In this document: piece after piece, positions 1 to 7,935 of the stretch
Layout: each line of letters opens with the position of its first letter
Numbering within the stretch: position 1 is the first letter of the stretch
From: Comamonadaceae bacterium UBA2334
Lineage (GTDB): Bacteria > Pseudomonadota > Gammaproteobacteria > Burkholderiales > Burkholderiaceae_C
Direction of reading: 5' to 3'
DNA: 29,104 nucleotides
Assembly: GCA_002344885.1 (NCBI GenBank)
Contig: DDUQ01000059.1
Location: 1-29,104, forward strand
The notes under the pieces: generated by a model
The model's input: only the letters and a program-made list of their open reading frames with translations
Database searches by the model: none
What the model was told of the DNA's origin: nothing
Made by a program: the position numbers and the translations under genes

Positions 1-16
1 GACGCTCTTCCGATCT
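1..16 (+). other. Sequencing adapter remnant (not genomic)
   Basis: The first 16 bases, GACGCTCTTCCGATCT, are identical to the 3' end of the common Illumina read-1 adapter. Read through on the minus strand they would add residues that do not fit phosphoenolpyruvate carboxylase, while the frame is perfectly conserved up to base 17. This is a library artefact at a contig end. Confidence 0.93.
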
Positions 17-1872
17 GTTTCGGCGAGCTGGATTTCGGCCTTGTACAGTTCCCAGCCCGAGGTCAGGAAACCGCCGTCCTTGTTGCTGTCGGAGTAGCCG
101 AGCATCACATCCTGCTCGCCATATTGGTTGGGTCCGCCTCGGCGCACCATGTCCGCCATGCCGGGCAGGGCGTAGTACTCGCGCATGATGCTGGCCGACT
201 GGGCCAGGTCTTCAATGGTTTCAAACAAGGGTACAACGATGAGGTCGGCCACGGCCGCATCGGGGGAGCCCACGGGTTCGTTCAGCAGGCCGCGCATCAG
301 GCCCACTTCCTTTTGCAACAGCAGCACCTCCAGCAAGTCACTGACGGTTTCGGTGTGGCTGATGATGTAGTGGCGAATGGCCTGTGCACCGTAGCGTGCG
401 CGCATGTCGCGAGCGGTTTCGAAAATGGCCAGTTCGCTGCGTGTCCATTCGCTGTAGGTGGCACCCATCACGCGCAAGGGGCGGGCATCGTTCAGCAGAT
501 GCAGCAGCAGGGCGCGTTTGGCAGCTTCATCCAGGCTGGCGTAGTCGGGGCACAAGCGGGCCGTGGCCAGCAGTTCGGCCACCACGGTTTCGTGCTGGTC
601 GGAGCTTTGGCGCAGATCGACCGTGGCCAGGTGAAACCCGAACACATCGACTGTGCGGATCAATGGCGCAAGCCGCTGGCGCACCAGTGCTGCGCCGTGG
701 TGGGCCATCAGGCTGTCACGAATGGTGTGGAGGTCGGCCAGCAGCTCTGCTGCGCTGAGGTACGGGTCCTGGGGGGCCACGGCGTGGCGGGCGGCTTCGC
801 CGCCTGTCAGGTGGGTGAGGGTGGCGGCCAGGCGGGCGTACATGCCTGTCAGGGCGCGGCGGTAGGGCTCGTCCATACGGTGGGCATTGGTGTCGGGCGA
901 GCGTTGGGCCAGAGCAGCCATCTCCTGGGACACGCCCGTCAGCATTTCAGACATGGATAACTCGCCACCCAGCCGGTGCAGCTCGGTCAGCAGGTGGCGC
1001 AGCACCACTTCCGACTGGCGCTTGAGCGCAAACTGCAGCGTCTGGGCGGTGACAAAGGGGTTGCCGTCCCGGTCGCCGCCTATCCACTGGCCCATGCGCA
1101 GGAAAGCGGGCACCGCGTCTGCGGCCTGTGGGGTGCCCAGCAGGCCTTCCAGCTCCCGGTACAGCCGGGGTATCTGGCTCAGGAAGGTGGCTTCGTAGTA
1201 GCTGAGGGCGTTCTCGATCTCGTCGGCCACCGTCAGTTTGGTGAAGCGAAGCAGGCGCGTTTGCCAGAGCTGGGTGACGCGGGCGCGAATCTGGGCCTCG
1301 TTGTCGGCCAGTTCGCGTGGCAGCAGGTGCTCGCGGGCGGCCAGCAACTGGGCAATGGCGCGCTCCCCGTCCAGAATGCTCTTGCGCTGCACTTCGGTCG
1401 GGTGGGCGGTCAGCACGGGCGACACGTGGGCGTTTGCGAGGGTTTGCACCACCACAGCGTCGGCAATGCCAGCGGCGCGGATGCGTTGCAACGCCATGTC
1501 GAGGCTGCCAGGCTGCACATCGCCTTCACGCTCGTGGATGGCGCGCCGGCGGATGTGGTGGCGGTCCTCAGCCAGGTTGACCAGGTGGCTGAAATACGTG
1601 AAGGCGCGGATGACGCTCACTGTCTGGTCGTCGCTCAGGTCTTTCAGCAGGCTTTTGAGTGCTTTGTCGGCCTGGGTGTCGGCATCGCGGCGGAACGCCA
1701 CCGACAACTGGCGGATCTGTTCGATCAGTTCGAACGTGGGCTGGCCTGCCTGCTCCCGGATGACGTCGCCCAACAGGCGACCCAGCAACCTGATGTCTTC
1801 CACCAGGGGTTGGTCTTTGTCGACTGGGGGCGAAACTTGGGTGCAGTCGGGGGCCTGGATGGGGTGTGTCAT
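17..1872 (-). CDS. ppc: Phosphoenolpyruvate carboxylase, C-terminus missing at contig end
   Basis: Carboxylates phosphoenolpyruvate with bicarbonate to oxaloacetate, refilling the TCA cycle; cytoplasmic. The minus-strand frame starts at an ATG (1872-1870) and stays open for about 618 codons to the adapter junction. It carries the family motif TAHPTEVQRKS with the catalytic His near residue 157, the segment VVPLFETI, and GYSDSNKDGG near residues 592-601. The usual protein is about 880-950 residues, so the last third, including the FHGRGG loop, lies beyond the window. It is divergent from hemC across a 174-base gap. No convincing promoter is visible in that gap, which holds a perfect 10-base palindrome at 1908-1917. 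The truncation is caused by the assembly end, not by mutation. Confidence 0.96.
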
Positions 1873-2046
1873 GGCGCTTGCGGTGAGGGTTGGGCGGGGT
1901 TCGGTGCATGCTAGCATCGACAACCCTCCCAAAAGCCATCGCCTTGGTTACGAAACGGGTTCTATTCAGTCGTCTGTCAGGTCTGCGTGAAGGTCTGGCA
2001 GGTTCTTTGCCCATCCGGGCCATCGTGCCACCCTCGATCAGTCATC

Positions 2047-3021
2047 ATGTCTTCAGCCACTCCACACGTGTCGCTCAGCCTCACCATTGCCACCCGTGAA
2101 AGCCGTCTGGCGATGTGGCAGGCTGAGCACGTCAAGGCCTTGCTGGAAGGTCTGGGCCATCGCGTCACGCTGCTGGGCATGACGACACGGGGTGACCAGA
2201 TCCTTGACCGCACGCTCAGCAAGGTGGGCGGCAAGGGCCTGTTTGTGAAAGAGCTGGAAACGGCGCTGGAGGAGGGCAAGGCAGACCTGGCGGTGCATTC
2301 GCTCAAAGACGTGCCGATGCTCTTGCCCGAGGGTTTTGCATTGGCTTGTGTCATGGAACGTGAAGACCCGCGCGATGCCTGGGTGTCCCCGCATTGCGCT
2401 GGGTTGGCAGATTTGCCTGCTGGCGCGGTGGTGGGTACGTCCAGCTTGCGAAGGGTGGTGCTGCTGCGTGAAGCACTGGACAGCCTGGGCCGCACGGATG
2501 TGCGCATCGAACCCCTGCGCGGCAACCTGGACACGCGCTTGCGCAAGCTGGACGACGGCCAGTACCAGGCCATTGTGCTGGCGGCAGCCGGTCTGAAGCG
2601 GTTGGGCCTGACCAGCCGAATCCGCCACATTTTCGAGTCGACCGAGATGTTGCCCGCCGCAGGGCAAGGTGCATTGGGCATCGAAATTCGCAGCCATCGC
2701 GGCGATGTGGCGACCGCGTTGGCACCGTTGGCCCACATGCCCACGTGGTTGAGCGTGGCGGCCGAGCGTGCGGTCAGCCGTGCCATGGGTGGGAGTTGTT
2801 CGATGCCGCTGGCCGCTTTCTCGCATTGGGGTGACGGTGACGCACTGACGATACGCGGTGCCTGGGGCGAAGAAGCGGGTGATGCGCCTTTGGTGCGTGC
2901 GCAAAGCACGCGCCGTGTGACGACCCTGCCCGAAGCCGAGGCACTGGGCACGGCCGTGGCCGATCAACTGGTGGCATCGGGCGCGCGGCGCATGGCGCCA
3001 GAAGCTTCTCCCGGGGTTTGA
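2047..3021 (+). CDS. hemC: Porphobilinogen deaminase (hydroxymethylbilane synthase)
   Basis: Joins four porphobilinogen molecules into hydroxymethylbilane, the linear tetrapyrrole used by HemD; cytoplasmic. The 324-residue product has the family start LTIATRESRLAMWQ, the active-site segment KADLAVHSLKDVP, the substrate-binding TSSLRR and RGNLDTRL, and GGSCSMPLAAF, whose Cys251 should carry the dipyrromethane cofactor (Cys242 in E. coli). The ATG at 2047 was chosen because homology begins a few residues later; the frame is open further upstream to 1987, but that extension looks like noncoding sequence. The next gene, hemD, starts 22 bases after the stop, so it is first in a heme-synthesis unit. 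Confidence 0.97.
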   Translation: MSSATPHVSLSLTIATRESRLAMWQAEHVKALLEGLGHRVTLLGMTTRGDQILDRTLSKVGGKGLFVKELETALEEGKADLAVHSLKDVPMLLPEGFALACVMEREDPRDAWVSPHCAGLADLPAGAVVGTSSLRRVVLLREALDSLGRTDVRIEPLRGNLDTRLRKLDDGQYQAIVLAAAGLKRLGLTSRIRHIFESTEMLPAAGQGALGIEIRSHRGDVATALAPLAHMPTWLSVAAERAVSRAMGGSCSMPLAAFSHWGDGDALTIRGAWGEEAGDAPLVRAQSTRRVTTLPEAEALGTAVADQLVASGARRMAPEASPGV

Positions 3022-3043
3022 TGTCAAACCCAGGACACGGCGC

Positions 3044-3943
3044 ATGACCCGTCAGGTCGTTGTGACCCGTCCGGAACGGGAGGCTCCCAAATGGGTGGCT
3101 GCGTTGTCGTCGCACGGCTGGAAGCCGGTTGCCTTGCCGCTGATTGCCTTCGGCCCGCCCACCCGTGTGGATGTGTTGCATGCCGCACGTGCCGATATGC
3201 CGACTTTCGATGCGGTCATGTTCGTCAGTGCGCAGGCTGTGCAGGCGTTTGTTGCTGATAATTTTGAAGAAAAAGTGCATCCAGCGCTTTTTGATATTCA
3301 TCAAAGCGCAATAAAAATTGAACTCGCCGGTTCGCCCCGCTTCTGGGCACCGGGTCCAGGCACTGCGCAGGTGTTGAGCCAGGCAGGGGTCAGGCCTGAG
3401 CGGATTGACCAACCTGCACCGGATGCGACGCAGTTCGATTCGGAAGCCTTGTGGGCTCAGGTGAAGCACCAGGTGCGGCCAGGGTTCAGGCTCCTGATCG
3501 TTCGTGGCGAGGTGGATGGGGTATCTCCTGCGCCATCCGATGGCCAGGGCAGCGGGCGCGAGTGGCTGGCTGATCGGTGCCGCGAGGCCGGTGCTTTCGT
3601 GCAGATGTGTGCGGCATACCGCCGTCAATGGCCCGTCTGGACCAGTGCCATGCAGCAAGCCGCGCACCAGGCTGCTGTGAGCGGTGCGGTGTGGCTGTTC
3701 AGCAGTTCCGAGGGGTTGGGCAACTTGGCCAGACTGCTGCCGGGGCAGGTGTGGAGCGGTGCGTTGGCTTTGACGACCCATGGCCGGATTGCACAGGCGG
3801 CCGCTCGTTTGGGGTTTGGTGAGGTCAAGGTCTGTCGGCCTGCCGTTTCGGATGTGTTGCAAACCTTGAACAGTTGGCTTGCTGAGGCCGACGGTCACGC
3901 TGCGGCGGTGTGGCAGCCACCTAAAATGGGTGGCTCCTCATGA
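3044..3943 (+). CDS. hemD: Uroporphyrinogen-III synthase with an in-frame repeat-derived insert
   Basis: Cyclises hydroxymethylbilane to uroporphyrinogen III with inversion of ring D. HemD proteins are poorly conserved; the call rests on position after hemC, length (299 residues), the N-terminal VVVTRPEREA, the FVSAQAVQAF strand-helix, the WAPGPGTAQ loop, and the C-terminal half with LFSSSEGLGNL and TTHGRIAQAAARLGF. Between VQAF and WAPGPGT there are about 20 residues more than I expect for the family; they are encoded by AT-rich palindromic DNA unlike the rest of the gene (see the repeat at 3251-3322). The frame remains open, so the enzyme is probably functional with a longer surface loop. 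The stop overlaps the hemX start (ATGA at 3940-3943). Confidence 0.9.
   Translation: MTRQVVVTRPEREAPKWVAALSSHGWKPVALPLIAFGPPTRVDVLHAARADMPTFDAVMFVSAQAVQAFVADNFEEKVHPALFDIHQSAIKIELAGSPRFWAPGPGTAQVLSQAGVRPERIDQPAPDATQFDSEALWAQVKHQVRPGFRLLIVRGEVDGVSPAPSDGQGSGREWLADRCREAGAFVQMCAAYRRQWPVWTSAMQQAAHQAAVSGAVWLFSSSEGLGNLARLLPGQVWSGALALTTHGRIAQAAARLGFGEVKVCRPAVSDVLQTLNSWLAEADGHAAAVWQPPKMGGSS
3251..3322. repeat. AT-rich palindromic element inside hemD
   Basis: A stretch of about 70 bases, far richer in A and T than its surroundings, with a near-perfect hairpin at 3284-3309 (arms GCGCTTTTTGAT and ATCAAAGCGC, the first with two extra T). It encodes residues of HemD that look like an insertion. It resembles in composition and in the block CC-N-N-CGCTTTT the elements at sppA and rseB. 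From memory, comamonad genomes carry many dispersed copies of a similar element; that comparison was not run. Confidence 0.6.
3915..3935 (+). promoter_or_regulatory. Inverted repeat just upstream of hemX start
   Basis: Perfect 7-base arms, AGCCACC and GGTGGCT, flank the loop TAAAATG and end four bases before the hemX ATG at 3940, within the last codons of hemD. In mRNA this hairpin would sit over the hemX ribosome-binding region, so hemX translation may depend on ribosomes finishing hemD. The role is inference; the symmetry is directly visible. Confidence 0.4.
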
Positions 3944-5439
3944 ACGAAACCACTTTGTCCACCGCTGCTTCAACATCCCAGCCGCCGACGGCGGCGACCC
4001 AGGAAGGGAGCGCGCCTGAGCAGACTGCTGCTGGCGATGCTGCATCCGCCTCCGCATCTGCGCCAGGGCCAGCGCCAGCGTCAACGTCCGTATCGGCACC
4101 TTCGCGTGTGGCCAGTGCATCGGGCACGGTACAGCCCGCCAGCGGCGGATGGTTTGCCACCACGATGCTGATGGTCGCGTTGCTGGCATTGGTGCTGAGT
4201 GGCCTGTTGTGGCAAAGGCTGGACCGCATCCAGCAGGAACTGGCGCGTCGTTCGGCCGATGTCGCTGAAGAGTCTGAAAAATCACGCGATTCTGCTGACC
4301 AGGCTTTGACACTGGTGCAGGAGTTGCAGGCGCGGCTGAGTGTGGCCGAGGTCAAGCTGTCTGAAGTCAGTTTGCAGCGGACGCAACTGGAAGAGTTGAT
4401 GCTCAGCGTCTCCCGTTCGCGGGACGACACGCTGGTGCTCGACATCGAATCAGGCATTCGCCTGGCGATGCAGCAGGCTGAACTCACCGGCAGCGCGCAG
4501 CCTTTGTTGTCAGCGTTGCAGGCCGCTGACGGTCGCATTGCCAAAGCAGCCCAACCCAGACTGAACCCGGTGCAGCGCGCCATGGCGAGAGACATTGACC
4601 GTATCAAGGCATCGGCCGTGGCCGATTTGCCCTTGCTCTCCAGCCGGCTCGACGAATTGGCGCGGGCAGTCGATGAATGGCCTTTGGCCAACGCAGAGCC
4701 CAAAAAACGCGCGGTGGCAGCGCCTGCCAAGGCTGCCAGGTCCCCTGTGGCTGCTGCCCACCCGGCGGCAGGCAAGACGGAAGGAACCGCTCCCGCCGCA
4801 GAGGCCACGGTGGTAGCTGCATCGAAGCCCGAGAGCGGCCATGCCGGGACCGAGCGGGTGGGCGCACCGAAAAGAGATGCCGAGCCCGACAGCCCTGCTG
4901 CGCCAGATGCTCAAAGTGGCACGACAAGCGCGCCAGAGCCACAGGCAGCAGCCCAAACCGCCACGCAGAAGAAGACAACGACCACCAAGCCTGCGCAGCA
5001 GGCCAAAACGAACGCGCCAGCTGAATCACCAGCACCCGAAGCTGGCATGCTGTCAGGTTGGCAGGCCAAGTGGTCGCAGTGGTGGCACACATTCACGAGC
5101 CGCGTTTGGCTGGCGACCAGCGATCTGGTGCGGGTCAGCCGCATCGATGAACCCGATGCCGTGTTGTTGACACCCGAGCAGGCGGTGTTCATGCGCGAGA
5201 ACCTGAAACTCCGGTTGTTGAATGCCCGTTTGAGTTTGCTGTCGCGGCAGGTGCCGGCGGCCAGGGCCGACATGCAGGCCGTGAAGGCAGCAATGGTCAA
5301 GTACTTTGACCCGAACGCAACGGTCAACAAGCAAGCCCAACAGGCGTTGGCAGACGTGCTGCAGGCATCCAGACAACTGGAGTTGCCCCGGCCCGATGAC
5401 ACCCTGTCTGCGCTGGCCAAGGCAGCGGGTGGTCGCTGA
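3940..5439 (+). CDS. hemX: HemX-like membrane protein of the heme operon
   Basis: A 499-residue protein of the HemX family (often annotated as uroporphyrinogen-III C-methyltransferase, although the family lacks the methyltransferase domain). It has an Ala/Ser/Pro-rich cytoplasmic start (about 1-68), one membrane helix near residues 71-91, a coiled coil following it (LDRIQQELARRSADVAEESE), a conserved helical core with MQQAELTGSAQPLLSALQAAD, a low-complexity Ala/Pro/Lys linker (about 247-366), and a conserved end domain with AVFMRENLKLRLLNARLSLL. Overlaps hemD by four bases and hemY by one base (TGATG at 5437-5441), so the genes are very probably translated together. Its biochemical role is not firmly known. 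Confidence 0.9.
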   Translation: MNETTLSTAASTSQPPTAATQEGSAPEQTAAGDAASASASAPGPAPASTSVSAPSRVASASGTVQPASGGWFATTMLMVALLALVLSGLLWQRLDRIQQELARRSADVAEESEKSRDSADQALTLVQELQARLSVAEVKLSEVSLQRTQLEELMLSVSRSRDDTLVLDIESGIRLAMQQAELTGSAQPLLSALQAADGRIAKAAQPRLNPVQRAMARDIDRIKASAVADLPLLSSRLDELARAVDEWPLANAEPKKRAVAAPAKAARSPVAAAHPAAGKTEGTAPAAEATVVAASKPESGHAGTERVGAPKRDAEPDSPAAPDAQSGTTSAPEPQAAAQTATQKKTTTTKPAQQAKTNAPAESPAPEAGMLSGWQAKWSQWWHTFTSRVWLATSDLVRVSRIDEPDAVLLTPEQAVFMRENLKLRLLNARLSLLSRQVPAARADMQAVKAAMVKYFDPNATVNKQAQQALADVLQASRQLELPRPDDTLSALAKAAGGR

Positions 5440-6755
5440 TGCCAGTCAAGGCTGTTTTCTGGCTGGTGGGGCTGTTTGCGGCAGCTGCTGCGCTGGCCCT
5501 GTTGATGGGGCAAAACGGTGCGACGGTGACCCTTTTCTGGCCGCCGTACCGCGTGGACATGTCATTCAATCTGGTGTTGGGCAGCGTGCTGGCGCTGTTT
5601 GTGCTGGTGTACCTGGCGTTGCGTTCGGTGGCCGCGTTGAGATCGTTGCCCCGCGAGGCGCGCCGGTGGCGTGCGCTGCAGCGTGAACGCGCCGTTTACG
5701 CCGGTTTGTCCGATGCGATGCTCAATCAACTGGCCGGGCGTTATGTGCGTGCGCGCAGTGCCGCGCAGTCTGCTGTGGACCACGTGACTCCCTTGGTGAC
5801 TCAGGGTCATGGCGGCACCGCGCACCGTCAGGCACAGGTGCTTGCCCATTTGGTGGCCGCTGAAGCGGCCCAGGCGTTGCAAGACCATGACAAGCGGGAC
5901 GCTCACTTCGAAGCAGCCCTGAAGGGCGCGTCAGAGGCAGATGCCGTGACCTTGAAGGAGGCGGTTCTGCTGCGTGCGCTGACCTGGGCGGTTGACAACA
6001 ACCGGGCTGAATCGGCGCAACGCTGGCTGTCGCAGTTGCCCCAAGGTGCTGCCAGGCGCACAGCGACGTTGCGCTTGAAGCTCAAGCTCACGCGTTTGAC
6101 GCAGGATCACATCGCCGGGTTTGAAACGGCACGCCTGCTGGCCAAACACCGGGCTTTTTCTGAAACCGCATCTGTCAGCATACTGAGGCGTTTGCGGATG
6201 GCGGCGTTCAAGGACTGTCACGATGCAGACCAATTGCGTGCGGTCTGGCGGGGCATGGACAGGGCGGAGCAACGTGACCCTGCGCTGGTCCTTGCCATTG
6301 TGGAACGCCTGCGCGAGGTGTCAGCCGCTGAGGAACCGGGTGATGGCAGCGCGCTGGTAAGTGCACGCAACTGGGTTGAACCTCTGGTGGATCAGTACCC
6401 CTTGCTGTCGGATGCGTTGCGAGACCAGTTTGTCCGCTTGATGGTGGACCTGTTGCCTGGTATCGATGCCCATTGGCTGGGCAGGATCGAAACGTTGCAA
6501 CGAGCGCATCCTGCCGATGCGGGGTTGCTGTTTCTGGCTGCCGAAACGTTTTTTTTCCAGAAACTCTGGGGCAAGGCCGGTGTGGCCTATCAGCAGGCCA
6601 CACGGTCTCTGACAGATCCGGCGCTCAAGGCCCGCGCCTGGCACCGTCTGGCACAACTTGCTGACCAGCGGGGAGACACCCCCGCTGCGCTGGCGGCCTG
6701 GCGTGAAGCGGCATCGTGCGCCATGGGTGGGAAAGCTGTTTTGGAAACCATATGA
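5439..6755 (+). CDS. hemY: HemY-like TPR membrane protein
   Basis: A 438-residue inner-membrane protein of the proteobacterial HemY family (not the protoporphyrinogen oxidase also called HemY). Two membrane helices lie near residues 3-23 and 42-63, joined by a short loop with LFWPPYRVDMSFN; the remainder is helical repeat sequence typical of tetratricopeptide folds, for example AETFFFQKLWGKAGVAYQQA and AWHRLAQLADQRGD near the end. Length and order fit the family. It is thought to act with the last steps of heme synthesis or its organisation at the membrane. The start codon shares a base with the hemX stop, and its own stop overlaps the start of the following GGDEF gene (ATGA at 6752-6755). 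Confidence 0.92.
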   Translation: MPVKAVFWLVGLFAAAAALALLMGQNGATVTLFWPPYRVDMSFNLVLGSVLALFVLVYLALRSVAALRSLPREARRWRALQRERAVYAGLSDAMLNQLAGRYVRARSAAQSAVDHVTPLVTQGHGGTAHRQAQVLAHLVAAEAAQALQDHDKRDAHFEAALKGASEADAVTLKEAVLLRALTWAVDNNRAESAQRWLSQLPQGAARRTATLRLKLKLTRLTQDHIAGFETARLLAKHRAFSETASVSILRRLRMAAFKDCHDADQLRAVWRGMDRAEQRDPALVLAIVERLREVSAAEEPGDGSALVSARNWVEPLVDQYPLLSDALRDQFVRLMVDLLPGIDAHWLGRIETLQRAHPADAGLLFLAAETFFFQKLWGKAGVAYQQATRSLTDPALKARAWHRLAQLADQRGDTPAALAAWREAASCAMGGKAVLETI

Positions 6756-7822
6756 CACGCATCATCCAAAGCCTTGCCGACATGACGGCGCATCGCAACC
6801 GCGAATTGCTGGACCTCGCGCTCGCCGAGGCGTTGATGGACGTGGTGGCACCGCAGAAGGTGGTGTTTGTGCTCACCATCCATCAGGATGGCGAGACCCG
6901 CTGGCTGGAACGTGCGTGCTACGAGAGGGGGCAGCAACCCGTGCTGGTGGACCCCATGTGGGCACAGTTCCAGTCGTTGGAACAGGCTGACAGGCATCCT
7001 TTGCGGCAGGCATGCCTGCGTGCCATGGCGGTACAGCACCAGGTGCCAGGTGCGCAAGGTGACACCTACGTCACGATGTTCCCGTTGTCGGCTGACGGTG
7101 GGGTTGAGGGTGTGCTGGAAATTCACACCACCGAGCCCATGCCATCTCAGACACTGCAACTGGTCAACAGCATGCAGAGGGTCTATCACAACATGCACGC
7201 ATTGCTGGACTACAGCGAACGCGATTCACTGACCAACCTGCTGAACCGCAAGTCATTCGATGACACGTTCTTCAAGGCATTGGGTGAGCGTTCGCTGGGT
7301 ACCGATCCGTCCGTCGACGAGCAGGTGCACGCGTTGCCCGTGCCGCTGGAACGTCGGTTGGCACCGGGCGGCGAAGGCTACTGGCTGGGCATGCTCGACA
7401 TCGATCATTTCAAGCATGTGAACGACACATTCGGACACCTGATCGGTGACGAGGTGTTGTTGTTGGTGGCCAGGCTGTTGCGTCATGGCTTCAGGTTTCA
7501 TGACCGCTTGTACCGGTTTGGCGGTGAGGAGTTTGTGGTGCTGATGCGATGCCCGGACGCCGACTCGGCAATGGCCGTTTTTGAACGGTTCCGCCGCAGC
7601 ATGGAAAGTTTCGCGTTTCCTCAGGTAGGGCGGATCACGGTCAGCATCGGTGTGACGCGTTTGCAGCGTTCCGATACCCCTGCCGTTGCGCTCGATCGCG
7701 CCGACCAGGCCGTCTACGCTGCCAAGTCTTCCGGGCGGAATCAGGTGATTGACCACGCAGAACTGGTCAGGAAAGGCCAGGCGAGCGATGTCCATAAAAC
7801 GGGTGACATCGAACTGTTCTGA
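6752..7822 (+). CDS. Diguanylate cyclase: GAF-like sensor plus GGDEF domain
   Basis: Predicted to make cyclic di-GMP from two GTP. The 356-residue product has an N-terminal region (about 1-150) that looks like a GAF fold (FPLSADGGVEGVLEIHTTEP) with no membrane helix, so it is probably cytoplasmic. A GGDEF domain follows from DSLTNLLNRKSF near residue 157 to the C-terminus, with an inserted loop of about 35 residues before LDIDHFKHVNDTFGH. The active-site loop is GGEEF at 257-261. RFHD at 248-251 sits exactly five residues before it, matching the RxxD inhibitory site, so product feedback is expected. No EAL or HD-GYP domain is present. I chose the ATG at 6752, which overlaps the hemY stop, over an upstream start at 6716 within hemY. 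Confidence 0.93.
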   Translation: MTRIIQSLADMTAHRNRELLDLALAEALMDVVAPQKVVFVLTIHQDGETRWLERACYERGQQPVLVDPMWAQFQSLEQADRHPLRQACLRAMAVQHQVPGAQGDTYVTMFPLSADGGVEGVLEIHTTEPMPSQTLQLVNSMQRVYHNMHALLDYSERDSLTNLLNRKSFDDTFFKALGERSLGTDPSVDEQVHALPVPLERRLAPGGEGYWLGMLDIDHFKHVNDTFGHLIGDEVLLLVARLLRHGFRFHDRLYRFGGEEFVVLMRCPDADSAMAVFERFRRSMESFAFPQVGRITVSIGVTRLQRSDTPAVALDRADQAVYAAKSSGRNQVIDHAELVRKGQASDVHKTGDIELF

Positions 7823-7869
7823 CGATCCACAGTGTTCGCTGCCGCTGCCACAAAGGCTCCCGACAAATG

Positions 7870-7899
7870 ATCAGAAGGCCCCGTCTGGAGCCTTCTGAT
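7870..7899. terminator. Hairpin between convergent GGDEF gene and rne
   Basis: Perfect 10-base arms ATCAGAAGGC and GCCTTCTGAT enclose a 10-base loop. The hairpin is between two convergent genes and could end transcription from both sides. Neither side has a strong run of T, so termination may be partial or may simply protect 3' ends. Confidence 0.6.
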
Positions 7900-7935
7900 T
7901 GAAAGCAGGCGGCGCGTGGGTACCGCCGTGTCTGA

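Noticed and set aside
124..1914. Two long plus-strand open frames (124-960 and 976-1914) opposite ppc
   Set aside because: They are antisense to a clearly conserved ppc frame, are rich in Gln, His and Gly as expected of GC-rich shadows, and match no family.
1568..2023. Minus-strand open frame overlapping the ppc start
   Set aside because: It is out of frame with ppc and shows no homology; the true ppc frame starts at 1872.
2053..3045. Minus-strand open frames opposite hemC, and 2774-3898 opposite hemD
   Set aside because: Antisense shadows of conserved genes.
3284..3320. Promoter-like words TTGATA and TAAAAA in the hemD repeat
   Set aside because: Spacing of about 15 and a poor -10 box; AT-rich repeats give such matches by chance.
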